In this document: one piece after another, positions 53,667-63,291 of the stretch | How positions within the stretch are numbered: the first letter of the stretch is position 1 | How the letters are laid out: each line of letters opens with the position of its first letter | Assembly: GCF_002236105.1 (NCBI RefSeq) | Contig: NZ_NIWU01000007.1 | Coordinates: forward strand, 1 to 64,000 | DNA from: Pseudomonas umsongensis | Lineage (GTDB): Bacteria; Pseudomonadota; Gammaproteobacteria; Pseudomonadales; Pseudomonadaceae | Length of the DNA stretch: 64,000 nucleotides | Direction: 5' to 3' | Program-made: the position numbers and the translations under genes | The notes under the pieces: model-generated | Seen by the model: the letters and a program-made list of their open reading frames with translations, nothing else | Databases searched by the model: none | Told to the model about the DNA's origin: nothing

Positions 53667-54422
53667 TGCAGTGCGCAAGCTTTATTGACCGACGGTCGGG
53701 AGACCAGAAGCTCCGCCGGTCTGGCGGGAGAAGGGAGTGTTGGTAATTTTAGAGTGACTAAAATAATTATCAGGTTCCAACTGTTGTTGGTAATGAGTTA
53801 ATGAATAAGTAGTACACTTCTTACAGAAGTTGTTTTAGTTCTTTTCTGTGTGTTTTTATTGCGAAAACTGGACTGCCCCTACCAAACCGGACACCAACTC
53901 CCCGTTACATTGATGCTGCCGCATAGCAATACGGCCTTCGTGCCGACGCGGCACGCCGGGTTGTTTGATCCGACGTTCAAGCAAAAGGTTTGTTGTCACG
54001 TATCACCCGGTAAACCCGTTTCAACAATGGCCAGCTTCTGCCCTGGGCTCCAGCGGCGCCGCCGCTCCTGGGCCAAAAGCTCCCCACTCTTGTCGTCGCT
54101 ATTAGTCATAAGCCCTGTTTGCCTATCCCCTATCGTAAGGGGGGAACGGTGTCCTGTCGGTCATGGGGCTCGTTCAAAAAACTGTGTGTAGGATATGGCT
54201 GATAGGTAAATGTCTTACTCTGTTGTTTTTCGTGCTTTTTCCACGGGTGCGTGGGGTACTTTAACTACATCTTGCATGGAGTTTTCGTACTTACTTTCCT
54301 AGGATTTTGGTTGATCATTGTTGGCGTCGAAAGTTGAGCAGGAATGCCATCACGCTGGTTGCTGGCACGGTTCGTTAAACTTTCCACAGACCAATCCTTT
54401 GAAAAAAAACAGGTACTCAACA
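53667..54422 (+). other. Long leader region of the fimbrial operon, no supported gene
   Basis: These roughly 755 bases lie between the PadR operator and the first fimbrial gene. 53740-53870 and 54160-54310 are AT-rich. The middle is GC-rich. An open frame of 113 codons at 53850-54191 has neither a ribosome site nor recognisable protein features, and I do not call it. CCCCT-ATCGTA-AGGGG at 54127-54142 is a small dyad. The fimbrial promoter is probably in the AT-rich part near 54180-54310. Confidence 0.45.
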
Positions 54423-54911
54423 ATGTTCAAGAAGTTTGCAATCGCCGTCCCGATGACTCTCCTGGCCCTCAGCTCTTCGATGGCGTTCGCTGCGGAAGAA
54501 GTGCGCTCGTCCATCAACATCAGCGCCTTTATTCCCACCAACGCATTCCACGCCCAGCCGGTGAATCCTGAATTCGGTAAAGATGAAAAAATGACCTGGG
54601 ACGTGGTAAATGAGAAATTGAGCACGCTGAGTGCGCCTTTCGATGTCCGCCACACTCTCGGTTCGGTCAACGCTTATGTTGAAGGTGGTCCACAACCCCT
54701 GCACAACGGTAAAGACTTCATCGCGTTGAAGTACGTCTTCAACGGCGTGACCTTGACCGGTACTTCCCAGGAAGTGGTTGGCGATACTGAATCCAATGCT
54801 GGCATGCGGGCTGTGCTGTTGATTACCGCCGCCCTGCCGATGAGCTCGCAGACAGGTAATTACACGGCCAATCCAGTCCTGATCTTTGATGCCATTCCGC
54901 GCATCAACTAA
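54423..54911 (+). CDS. CS1-type fimbrial major subunit (CblA-like)
   Basis: A 162-residue pilin with a signal peptide (ending SSSMAFAAEE). The mature chain of about 138 residues contains the family patterns ISAFIPTNAFHAQPV and FDVRHTLGSVNAYVEG, and it ends with a strand (NPVLIFDAIPRIN). CS1/CFA-type (class 5, alpha-clade) pilins, such as Burkholderia CblA, have this size and beta-only make-up without disulfides. No Cys is seen in the mature part. ATG 54423 is chosen because the signal peptide starts there. It is the first gene of the operon, so it is the likely shaft subunit. Confidence 0.88.
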   Translation: MFKKFAIAVPMTLLALSSSMAFAAEEVRSSINISAFIPTNAFHAQPVNPEFGKDEKMTWDVVNEKLSTLSAPFDVRHTLGSVNAYVEGGPQPLHNGKDFIALKYVFNGVTLTGTSQEVVGDTESNAGMRAVLLITAALPMSSQTGNYTANPVLIFDAIPRIN

Positions 54912-55020
54912 GTCAGCCATGACTTAAGGCCCAGCCTTATTCGTTAACACTTACCGGTCGATGGGTAACCCCTGCCTGTCGATCGGGTTTCAACGAATTT
55001 ATCTTCAGAGTATTTCGTTC

Positions 55021-57543
55021 ATGTTCCCGATGACTCCCATCGCGGCGGCGCTTGCCCTGTGTTTTTGCGCAACTGCCGTGGCCGCGCCCATGGAAAACGG
55101 CCACACACCTCGAAGTTTGCTGGCGCAGGCCAAAGGCTTGCCGAAGGGTTTCGAAGAACACTTCTTCGATGTGCCGATGGCGGTGCGCGTGGAACTTGAC
55201 CAACAGTTTCTTGGTGAAGCGATGATTGTGCTGACGCGCGACGATCGCGTCACTTTGGTTAACTTCGTCGATGTCAGCGACAGCACCATCAAGCCCAGTG
55301 AACGCGACACCTGGGCTAACTATCTGAAGCAGGGCGTAGCCTTGGGCGGCTGCCAGGCGAAATGCCCCGAGCAGCTGTTGGCTGTGCATTACAGCCTTGA
55401 AAATTCCCTGGTGTCGATCCTCACGGAAAACGCCGAGCGTGACGGTGAGGTACAGCGTTACTACAACCTGCCGGAGCACGGCAGCACCGGGTTGATCATA
55501 CGCAACCAGTTGAACCTCAATGGCGGTCAGAATCAGGACCTTGGCGGACGCTACGGCCTGGACGCCAGCAGCAGCCTGGGCAACTGGACCCAGGCGGTCA
55601 ACTTGCAACTGTCTCGACTCGGTGGCCTGGACAACAAGCTCTACCACGCCGTGTACGAACTCTTCACTCAACGCGAACTGGAAGGCAACTTCCTGCGCCT
55701 GGGTTATTTCACGCCGACTTCCGAAGGCTTGACCCGTCAGCCCCGCGCCTTTGGCATCAGCCCCGACACCGCGCTGGGGGTGATGTACGGCAGCTCCGAC
55801 AGCCTGGCCATCAACAACCCGAAACCGGCGGTGTACCCCATCTATGTCACCGCCAATCGACAGGGTTCGGTGGAGATTTACCGCGACGGTTTGCTGATCA
55901 ACACCCAGGCCGTGCCAGCAGGGTTGCAGACCCTCGATACGCGTGCGCTGCCGGGCGGCATCTATGAAGTGGAAGTGCGCCTGATCGAAGACGGCCAAAT
56001 CACTTCCAGCACCCAGGAACTGGTCTACAAACCGAGCAACTGGCGCAACCATGAGGAGCGCTGGCGCTACAACCTGTTTGCGGGTCGCGAATCGAAGTTG
56101 CTCAGCAACTGGGAGGAGCAGCACGATGGCGACATGACCGCCGGTGCGGCGTTTAACTACCTGTTTCACCCACGCGTAATCCTCGGCCTGAACGCTCGCC
56201 AGGTGCGCGACTCGCTGCAATACGGCACCTCGGTGGACTGGGCCATCGTCAATAACGCCAGCCTGTTCGCCAACGTCTACAAGACTCAAGACTACGGCAC
56301 CGGCCTCGATGTACAGGGCCTTTATTCCTACGGCAGCGGCAGTCTCGTCGCCAGTCACACCCGCAGCTGGCTCGACACCACTCGGCTCTACGACACCTTG
56401 CCCGATGGCACGCGGGTGCGGCAGCGCAATGTGTTCGTCGGCCAAACCAGCAATTCGTCGCTGTCGATCAATCACCGAGTCACCACTAAAAGCTCAATCA
56501 ACGCCCGGGTGTCCCACAGTGAAGGCAACATCAACGGCACGGGCGTGGACCTGGGCTGGAGCCAGCGCACTCAACTGTTTGGCAGTGACGCCAATTGGCG
56601 CCTGTCGCTGTTCGATCGGCCGGGCAGCGTGAGTTCGGGAGACGACCGCAATCGCGGCATCGACTTGAGTGTGAATATCGCGTTGGGCGGTCCCGGTGAA
56701 CAGATTTCCGGCAGCATTGGCACCCGCACCGCGAGGGAAGGCGGGCGCGATAACAATGCCTCGATCACCTATCGCAAAACCCTGCAGGACCATGTGCTGC
56801 AAAGCGTCTCCGCCTCGGCCATCACCGATACCTATGGCATCGGCTTGAATGCCATGGCGACCATGAGTTCGGACCTGGTCAATGGCGACGGCTTCATCCA
56901 GCGTTCGTCCTTCAACAACGACCTCACCGGCGGCTTGAACCTCGAAAGCACCGTGGCCGTCGGCGGGCAAAAAATGCTCATGACCAGCCAATACCACCGC
57001 AACGGTGCCGGGATGATCATCGACGTGGAGTCGGACATCGAGGACATCGCCTTGCGCGCCGATGATTTGAGCGGCGGCAGCGCGATACTCAAGCCAGGGC
57101 GCAATTTCGTGCCGATCACCGCCTACAAAAGTAGCTCGGTCAGTTTCGATTTCGAGGGTAACCACGTTCCCGCAGCCACCATCCAGCCGGCTCGTTCCAG
57201 CTATCACCTGAACAAAGGGGGGGTGGAATATCGCCAGGTGAAAGTGATGAGAACCCTGACCGTGCTCGGTCGCTTGATCGACCCGCAGGGCAACCCGCTC
57301 AAGGGCCACCACATCATCAACCACGCCAGTCGCGGGGTGAGTGAAGTGGACGGCTTCTTCTCCATGGAAATGAACGCCGGCTCACCGACCCTGGAGGTGC
57401 GCCACGGCAACCAGTTGCTGTGCCAGTTCCGTCTCGACCCGAGCGATGGCCGCACGGAAAACAACGTGCTGATGATCGGCGATCTGCGTTGCACGCCGGA
57501 TACGTTGGCGGATGCGACGTTCAAGGCTCGAACTGCGGGTTAA
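55021..57543 (+). CDS. CS1-type fimbrial outer-membrane usher (CblC/TcfC-like)
   Basis: An 840-residue outer-membrane assembly platform of the alternate chaperone-usher pathway. The signal peptide is MFPMTPIAAALALCFCATAVAA. An N-terminal domain, a beta-barrel (many alternate strands in residues 250-650), and a C-terminal carboxypeptidase-like fold (LTVLGRLIDPQGNPLKGHHIINHASRGVSEVDGFF) follow. A Cys pair in GGCQAKCPEQ near residue 115 and two more near the end may form disulfides. ATG 55021 starts the signal peptide. An earlier in-frame ATG at 54961 has no ribosome site. Confidence 0.9.
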   Translation: MFPMTPIAAALALCFCATAVAAPMENGHTPRSLLAQAKGLPKGFEEHFFDVPMAVRVELDQQFLGEAMIVLTRDDRVTLVNFVDVSDSTIKPSERDTWANYLKQGVALGGCQAKCPEQLLAVHYSLENSLVSILTENAERDGEVQRYYNLPEHGSTGLIIRNQLNLNGGQNQDLGGRYGLDASSSLGNWTQAVNLQLSRLGGLDNKLYHAVYELFTQRELEGNFLRLGYFTPTSEGLTRQPRAFGISPDTALGVMYGSSDSLAINNPKPAVYPIYVTANRQGSVEIYRDGLLINTQAVPAGLQTLDTRALPGGIYEVEVRLIEDGQITSSTQELVYKPSNWRNHEERWRYNLFAGRESKLLSNWEEQHDGDMTAGAAFNYLFHPRVILGLNARQVRDSLQYGTSVDWAIVNNASLFANVYKTQDYGTGLDVQGLYSYGSGSLVASHTRSWLDTTRLYDTLPDGTRVRQRNVFVGQTSNSSLSINHRVTTKSSINARVSHSEGNINGTGVDLGWSQRTQLFGSDANWRLSLFDRPGSVSSGDDRNRGIDLSVNIALGGPGEQISGSIGTRTAREGGRDNNASITYRKTLQDHVLQSVSASAITDTYGIGLNAMATMSSDLVNGDGFIQRSSFNNDLTGGLNLESTVAVGGQKMLMTSQYHRNGAGMIIDVESDIEDIALRADDLSGGSAILKPGRNFVPITAYKSSSVSFDFEGNHVPAATIQPARSSYHLNKGGVEYRQVKVMRTLTVLGRLIDPQGNPLKGHHIINHASRGVSEVDGFFSMEMNAGSPTLEVRHGNQLLCQFRLDPSDGRTENNVLMIGDLRCTPDTLADATFKARTAG

Positions 57544-57580
57544 CCCCCGGCAAACCGGATTAATTAACGAGGTAGGGACG

Positions 57581-58321
57581 ATGAAACGTCTGTTGGTATT
57601 AGTTGGTTTTTGTTTGTTCACCCAAACGGCTCACGCTAGCCCGAGCATCAATATCGGTACCGTCTACGACTATCTGGACGGAGATAAAAGCACCTTCCTG
57701 AAACGTGTGTTCAATGGCGGCGACAGTACGGCATTCGTCAAGGTCAACATCCTCGAGATTCTCTACGACGCCGATGGCAAGTCGCAGGAAGTACCGCTTC
57801 AATCCAATGCCGATGGCAGCTCCCGCGACGGCTTGATGGCCAGCCCGGCGCGGTTGATCGTGCCGGCCAACGGCATGCAGGGCACGCGTTTGCTGTACAT
57901 GGGCGAGCGTGACCGGGAGCGGTATTTCAGGGTGCGTTTTGTACCGGTGGTGCCGGAGAAGGAAGACGCGTTCGCGCTGTCCAGCGAAGAACAGGAAGAC
58001 TACAAAAAGTCGCTGTCCGCCGGTGTCACCGTGCTGGCAGGTTATGGCGCGGTGTTTTTCGTGCGGCCCAAGGAAACACGCTTTGACAGCGCGGTTGAAA
58101 ACGCCACAAGCACCTATCGGATCCGCAACAACGGCAATTCCGTTGTGGTGATCGATGAGTTCAAGGACTGCGCGGTCAAAAACGATCAGGACTGCCAGCC
58201 CACGACCAAGCATCACATCCTCGCAGGTCGCACTTTTGAGTTCGAAAAGCAGGCCGGTCGCGAATACCGCTTCACCTTGGTCGAAGGTGAACGCAGCAAA
58301 AACCTCGACGTGAAGGGCTGA
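57581..58321 (+). CDS. CS1-type periplasmic fimbrial chaperone
   Basis: A 246-residue protein with a signal peptide (LVLVGFCLFTQTAHA) and a two-domain immunoglobulin-like fold. The PapD-type motif PARLIVPANGMQGTRLLYMGERDRERYFRVRFVPV gives the G1-strand/subunit-binding region, and the second domain ends YRFTLVEGERSKNLDVKG. It holds subunits in the periplasm for the usher. ATG 57581 follows CGAGGTAGGGACG. The frame is open further left inside the usher gene. Confidence 0.92.
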   Translation: MKRLLVLVGFCLFTQTAHASPSINIGTVYDYLDGDKSTFLKRVFNGGDSTAFVKVNILEILYDADGKSQEVPLQSNADGSSRDGLMASPARLIVPANGMQGTRLLYMGERDRERYFRVRFVPVVPEKEDAFALSSEEQEDYKKSLSAGVTVLAGYGAVFFVRPKETRFDSAVENATSTYRIRNNGNSVVVIDEFKDCAVKNDQDCQPTTKHHILAGRTFEFEKQAGREYRFTLVEGERSKNLDVKG

Positions 58322-58324
58322 CCC

Positions 58325-58822
58325 ATGAACAGGAAGCTGATCCAGGTCTGGTTGTCGGCCGCCGTGATGGCGGCGAGCGCGGGTGTATTCGCCGCCCGGG
58401 AAGAGCACACCTTCGAAGTGTACGTGACCATTCCGACCCCGGCGTTTTACGTCATCCCCTCAGACCCGGGCTGGATTCATCGCGAGCAGCAACTGCCGTG
58501 GAGGCTGGCGACGTCGACACTGGGCAGCCTGCGCAAGTATTTCGATGTGAAGAATGTGGCAGGCTCGATTGAAGCGCGGCTTGACGGCCGCCCCTATCTG
58601 TCTAACGGCACCGATGCCGATGACATCGCCTTGCGTGTGCTGTTCAACGGCAAATTGTTGAGCGAGCACGAGAGCGGCGAAGTGGTGTCCCTGACCGATG
58701 CAGCGCCCGGAAAACGCGTGTTGCTGGAAGTCCTCCCGATGCCGCCTGCCGACGGGGTTTACAAGCCCGGCAAGTACTTTGGCAGTATCAATATGATCTT
58801 CAACGCGGTGTTGCCGATATGA
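58325..58822 (+). CDS. CS1-type fimbrial minor subunit
   Basis: A 165-residue pilin-like protein with a signal peptide (LSAAVMAASAGVFAA). The mature part resembles the major subunit (TFEVYVTIPTPAFYVIPSDPGW, KYFDVKNVAGSIEARLDG, GSINMIFNAVLPI) but is clearly divergent. It is placed after the chaperone and overlaps the adhesin gene by four bases. A second pilin at this position may be a minor or adapter subunit. It could also be an alternative major pilin. Confidence 0.82.
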   Translation: MNRKLIQVWLSAAVMAASAGVFAAREEHTFEVYVTIPTPAFYVIPSDPGWIHREQQLPWRLATSTLGSLRKYFDVKNVAGSIEARLDGRPYLSNGTDADDIALRVLFNGKLLSEHESGEVVSLTDAAPGKRVLLEVLPMPPADGVYKPGKYFGSINMIFNAVLPI

Positions 58823-60081
58823 AAAGATTGCACAGCAAACCACTAGCCCAGAGCCTGAAGCGTTTTGGATCAATCAGCTTCTTTAGTGTTGCCTTTGCCC
58901 TGCAGGCGAATGCGGCGGTCTTGGACATCGAGGCGTCCTTCGCGCCCGACTCGTCACAACCCCAAAAGAATGTATTCATCAATCAGACACCGTCCGGGGG
59001 GTTCTGTCGCCAAGTCCCGAGTGCTTGCGAGCCTCGTGGGCTATTCAGTCTGATTGCCCCCATAGCGTTTGCTGCCAACGCACCGATCCTGGCCAATCAT
59101 GCGGACCCTCGCCAGGGCGGGATGGCGAAGGTCCCCTCTGAGTGGAGAACGGTGCGCGTGACTCATGAGTCGGGCGATTCAAAGGAGCTGTCCATACGCA
59201 TTGCGGGTATTGGTCACGAAGCCGGCTTACCCCGGGCCATCGGCGAACTGACCAATGGAGGGTGGTGGGACAATTTGTGGGAGGGAGGCGCGTGGGTCTA
59301 TGCGCCAGCGCCTTGTGGCGGCGTCGGCATATCCACTGCCGGCCACCATGGTTACAACAGTTTCTGGATGGTTCCCGTTGGAGCAGGCGTATGTAGCAAG
59401 AAAGCACTGTTCGAGATCCCGCTGGCCTTTCGTTATCAGTATTTTGTGTTCGCGTATGAGCTGCGCACCCCTGATCCGCTGAACATGCTGGGGGGTAAAT
59501 ACACAGGTACCGTTGCGTATACGGTCGGCCCTCATCAGGATTTCGACATGGGCGATGTGATGATTCCCGATGACAATCAGTTGATCCTCAACTTCTCCCT
59601 GGATGTACGGCATACGCTCAAAGTGGATATTCCCCCCGGTGGTGATCGGGTGGAACTGGTGCCGGCGGGTGGCTGGCAGTCCTGGCTGACCCAGGGGCGC
59701 AAGCCAACCCGGTTGTTTCGCGATCAAACCTTCAACATTTCCTCGTCTAGCCGTTTCAAGATGCAGCTTCAGTGCGAAATCACCGGACTTTTCGATTGCA
59801 TGATTCGCGACCCCGTTTCCCAGCGAGCCGCCGTGGTGCAACTGAGCGTCAGCTTGCCCAACGGCTTGACGGATCTCAGTGGTCAACCGGTCACTCGTCG
59901 TCCTTTGCATGTCGGGCAGGTGAACGCCCAGGAATTCAAACCGGGCTTTTATGTAGACCGTGCGCCCGGCACCCTGCATTTCGAAGTTGCACCTTATTAC
60001 GTGGACTACATGATCAAGGCAGGCGAAGCTTCCAAATTCAGGGGCAATATCACCGTGATCTGGGATTCCGAAGTGGGATAG
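58819..60081 (+). CDS. CS1-type fimbrial tip adhesin (CblD/CfaE-like)
   Basis: A 420-residue exported protein with signal peptide ending FALQANA. The N-terminal adhesin half contains Cys pairs (FCRQVPSACEP, PCGGVGIST with GVCSKK). The pilin half starts around FDMGDVMIPDDNQLILNFSLDVRHTLKVDIPPGGDRVELVPAGGW, a pattern that closely follows CfaE/CblD family members. It also includes CEITGLFDCMIRDP. It is the final gene of the operon. Binding partner is unknown. Predicted to sit at the pilus tip. Confidence 0.87.
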   Translation: MKRLHSKPLAQSLKRFGSISFFSVAFALQANAAVLDIEASFAPDSSQPQKNVFINQTPSGGFCRQVPSACEPRGLFSLIAPIAFAANAPILANHADPRQGGMAKVPSEWRTVRVTHESGDSKELSIRIAGIGHEAGLPRAIGELTNGGWWDNLWEGGAWVYAPAPCGGVGISTAGHHGYNSFWMVPVGAGVCSKKALFEIPLAFRYQYFVFAYELRTPDPLNMLGGKYTGTVAYTVGPHQDFDMGDVMIPDDNQLILNFSLDVRHTLKVDIPPGGDRVELVPAGGWQSWLTQGRKPTRLFRDQTFNISSSSRFKMQLQCEITGLFDCMIRDPVSQRAAVVQLSVSLPNGLTDLSGQPVTRRPLHVGQVNAQEFKPGFYVDRAPGTLHFEVAPYYVDYMIKAGEASKFRGNITVIWDSEVG

Positions 60082-60087
60082 ATAACG

Positions 60088-60121
60088 CGTGCCCTGAAGG
60101 CGTGACGGCCTTCAGGGCGAG
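60088..60121. terminator. Inverted repeat between the convergent adhesin and PBP genes
   Basis: GCCCTGAAGGC-CGTGACG-GCCTTCAGGGC has 11-base arms, so it is a strong hairpin, but there is no long T run. It probably acts as a terminator for the fimbrial operon. Confidence 0.6.
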
Positions 60122-60150
60122 GTCTGTCGAAAAGAATAAATGACCCGCGA

Positions 60151-63100
60151 TCAGCGTCGGGCGACTTCAACAGGCAGGCACTCGGTGTGACTTCCCGGTT
60201 GCAGGTACGGCGTCAGGATCGGTGCCATGCCTTTGAGCACTTGCACCGGCAACGCCGAGGTGAACTTGAACGCTTCGGCCGAGCGCCCCGGCACGAAGGC
60301 TGTCAGGGTGCCGAAATGGGTGTCGCCGATGTAGAACACGAAGGTCGCCGTCCGGTTGATCGACTTCGAGCTCAGAATCCGGCCGCCCGAACCGATGGCC
60401 TCGATGCGGTTGTCGCCGGTGCCGGTCTTGCCGCCCATGGCCAGCGGCTTGCCGTCTGGCGTGGTGAAGCTACCGGCGACGCGCTTGGCCGTACCGGCGT
60501 CCACCACCTGGGACAAGGCTTCGCGCATGGCCTTGGCCACCTCGGACGGCATCACCCGTTTGCCGACGTCCGGGTCATTGATCAGTTTGGTTTCATAGGG
60601 TGTGTTCGCCGCGAAGTGCAGGCTGTCGATGCGCAACGTCGGCATGCGCACACCGTCGTTGAGAATGGTGCCGATCAGCTCGGCCAGTGCGGCCGGACGG
60701 TCGCCGGAGCTACCGATGGCGGTGGCCAGCGAAGGCACCAGGTGATCGAACGGATAGCCCACTTGCTGCCAGCGCTGGTGAATGTCGAGGAAGGCTTCGA
60801 TCTCCAGGATGGTGCGGATGCGGATGTCGCGGGCGCCCTTGTGCCGACTCTTGAACAGCCAGCTATAGACTTCCTGGCGCTCGAACTGGCTGGCTTTGAC
60901 GATGTCCTTGAACGTGGCGTCCGGGTGGGTCAGCAAATAGCCCATCAGCCACAGGTCCAGCGGGTGGACCTTGGCAATGAAGCCCTGGTCGGGCAAGTCA
61001 TAGGTGCCGGGGCCATAGGCGAGGTACAGGCGTTCGAGGCGCTCGTCGGTGAGTTTTTCCTTGTCGATGCTGGATTTTTCGCCGGTGAGGTGCGAGCGCA
61101 CAAAGGTGTTGAAGCTCTGCTGGCTGGCCTGCGGCAGCAGGTAGCGGTGCACGGCGGCCAGGCGGATTGGGGTCGGGCGCATGCTGTCGAGGAAGGTCTC
61201 GAGTCGCGCCTGGGTGTCCTTGTTCTTGTATTTTTTCCAGAACTTGAGCAGGAACGACGTGCCCTCGCGGTCGGCAAACGAGGCCAGGTATTCCTGGCGG
61301 CGAGGGTCGCGGTCGTCCTTGAGCAATTCAGCCCGGTTGTTGGGGCCGGAATACGTGGTGTAGCGCACCAGGTCGCGCATCAGGCGAATGAACGGCAGGT
61401 TGATCGACTCCCGCAGGGCGTCGCGCAGGGTCGGGTTGCGACCGTTGTCTTCCTTGCGGAAGTTATTGAAGGTGTGCAAACCGCCACCGGTGAAAAACGC
61501 TTCGCCGGGGCTGGCGGAGTACTTGCGATCCAGCGCGGCGCCGAGCATGGGTTGCAGGCTGTGGTCTTTGTTCTGGATCAAGTAATCGACCACCCAGCGG
61601 CTCAGGCGATCCTGTTCCGGTATCTCGACTTTCTTCAGGTCCGGGACGGACATCTCGCCGTATTTGTCATGCAACTCGGCAATGATCTGCAGGTAAGTGG
61701 TGAGCACGCGCATTTTCGCCGTGGAGCCCAGTTCCAGCTTGCTGCCTTCATTGATGTCGAACGGTTGATCGGTGCTGTCGGTTTGGACCCGCACCCGTGA
61801 GCCATCCGGTGTCAGCTCGAACAGTGTGAAGCTGTAGCGCACCTGGGTGGTGCTGGTGGGGGTCAGCAAGCGTTCGCCCATCAGGCCGATTTCAGCGGCA
61901 TAGGCCGGGTCGGCCAGGCGTTTGAGATAGGCTGTGGCCTGGGTTTGCAGCTCGCCTTGCAGGGTGCTGGTGGCCGAGAGGTCAAGCCGATCGAGATCGT
62001 ACAATGGACGATTGAGCAACCCGGCCAGGCGGCTGCGGGCCACGCTGATGCCCTTGTTGGTTTCGATTGGTTGAATGGTCGGTTGGGTCGCCCAGTCGCG
62101 ATACGTGACTTTGCTGGCCAGGGCCGCGGCGGCAAAGGGCGCATCGATCACGCCGTTTTGTGCCAGCAAACGAATGTGACTGTCGGTGAGGTCGGCCAGT
62201 TCATCGTGGCCTTTGGTCAAGTAATGGGACGGGCGGCGCTGGGCAATCATCAACGACAGCATCTCGCGCAGGGCCAGGCCTTTTTCCGCCATGCTTTTTG
62301 GATCCGTGGCGTCGCTCGCCAGGGTTTCGTTGGCCTTGTTGAAGTCGGCGCCATACCACACGCGCAAACCTTCGGCCATGCCATGCACTTCACCGTGGCC
62401 CGGCACCGCCGACAGCGGCACGCTATTGAGGTAGTCGCGCACCACGTTCTGCCGAGCCTTGAGCGTTTGCGGGCCATCCTGGTAGGCGCGCACGGTGGCG
62501 GAAATCATCTGGCGAATTTTTTCCCCACCCGAGACGGTCAACCCATCGGGTGAATGTCGATACTTCTCAAGTTGCGTGGCCAGGGTACTGCCACCCGCCG
62601 ATTGACCGGGCAGGTGCAGCATCTTGGCGACTTGGGTATACGCCGCCATGCCGAACCGTGGCCAGTCCACCGCCGGGTTGGCGAGGGGCTGGCTAGGGTC
62701 GAGCAAAAAGCGGTTTTCGATGAACAGCAAGCTGTTGACCACCACCGGCGGGATCGCCTCGAAGCTGGAATAGAGCTGTTGCGGATACTTGTATTGGTAC
62801 AAGGGGTTGGCGCGGCAATCGGTGATTGACAGCCCAGCCTGGATTTTCTCCGCATAAGGCACGAACAGGCCCTTGTCTGTGTAGTCCATCAAAGCCTTGG
62901 AAAACCGGGTCTGGGCAGAAATGACGTAGTCACGCTTGATAAGGCGTGGCAGAAATTCGTCCAGCGAGCTGTAACCCAGGCGCAGGTCGAATGGGCCCGC
63001 GCCAGGGTAGTGAATGGCGTCGCTGGGACCGGGTTTGAGTTCATAACTCAGGGTCTTGGCAAACTTGCTGACCTCCCTGGCTTGAAACCTCGAGGTACGC

Positions 63101-63291
63101 ATTTCCTTGGCCGCCGCCAGACCCACGACAATCGCAATGATTACCAACAAAAGCCAAAACGCTTTCCAGCCGTGCTTGACGCGACTGCGAGGGGGTTTTT
63201 CAGGTATTGGCGCTTCATCCACAGGTTCAGTCTGGACCACGGTTGTACTCGAATCGGTTTGCTGTAAAGCGCCCATAGTCGATTGATCCAT
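60151..63291 (-). CDS. Large bifunctional penicillin-binding protein (GT51 + transpeptidase)
   Basis: A 1046-residue class A-type PBP. One membrane anchor is at residues 44-62, after a Pro-rich cytoplasmic N-terminus. The glycosyltransferase 51 domain has Glu192 in FIENRFLLDP and GGSTLATQLEKY at 233-244. The transpeptidase domain has Ser523-Thr-Ala-Lys (LGSTAKMRV), SIN in RESINLPF and KTG in GGKTGTGDN. It is longer than PBP1a/1b, with extra sequence between the SxxK and KTG motifs (about 640-870). Its start ATG is at 63291. Whether it is a main or a specialised synthase is not known. Confidence 0.92.
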   Translation of the reverse strand: MDQSTMGALQQTDSSTTVVQTEPVDEAPIPEKPPRSRVKHGWKAFWLLLVIIAIVVGLAAAKEMRTSRFQAREVSKFAKTLSYELKPGPSDAIHYPGAGPFDLRLGYSSLDEFLPRLIKRDYVISAQTRFSKALMDYTDKGLFVPYAEKIQAGLSITDCRANPLYQYKYPQQLYSSFEAIPPVVVNSLLFIENRFLLDPSQPLANPAVDWPRFGMAAYTQVAKMLHLPGQSAGGSTLATQLEKYRHSPDGLTVSGGEKIRQMISATVRAYQDGPQTLKARQNVVRDYLNSVPLSAVPGHGEVHGMAEGLRVWYGADFNKANETLASDATDPKSMAEKGLALREMLSLMIAQRRPSHYLTKGHDELADLTDSHIRLLAQNGVIDAPFAAAALASKVTYRDWATQPTIQPIETNKGISVARSRLAGLLNRPLYDLDRLDLSATSTLQGELQTQATAYLKRLADPAYAAEIGLMGERLLTPTSTTQVRYSFTLFELTPDGSRVRVQTDSTDQPFDINEGSKLELGSTAKMRVLTTYLQIIAELHDKYGEMSVPDLKKVEIPEQDRLSRWVVDYLIQNKDHSLQPMLGAALDRKYSASPGEAFFTGGGLHTFNNFRKEDNGRNPTLRDALRESINLPFIRLMRDLVRYTTYSGPNNRAELLKDDRDPRRQEYLASFADREGTSFLLKFWKKYKNKDTQARLETFLDSMRPTPIRLAAVHRYLLPQASQQSFNTFVRSHLTGEKSSIDKEKLTDERLERLYLAYGPGTYDLPDQGFIAKVHPLDLWLMGYLLTHPDATFKDIVKASQFERQEVYSWLFKSRHKGARDIRIRTILEIEAFLDIHQRWQQVGYPFDHLVPSLATAIGSSGDRPAALAELIGTILNDGVRMPTLRIDSLHFAANTPYETKLINDPDVGKRVMPSEVAKAMREALSQVVDAGTAKRVAGSFTTPDGKPLAMGGKTGTGDNRIEAIGSGGRILSSKSINRTATFVFYIGDTHFGTLTAFVPGRSAEAFKFTSALPVQVLKGMAPILTPYLQPGSHTECLPVEVARR

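Noticed and set aside
53850..54191. Open frame of 113 codons in the fimbrial leader
   Set aside because: No ribosome site, no signal peptide or domain, uneven composition and a codon choice unlike genuine genes in the window.
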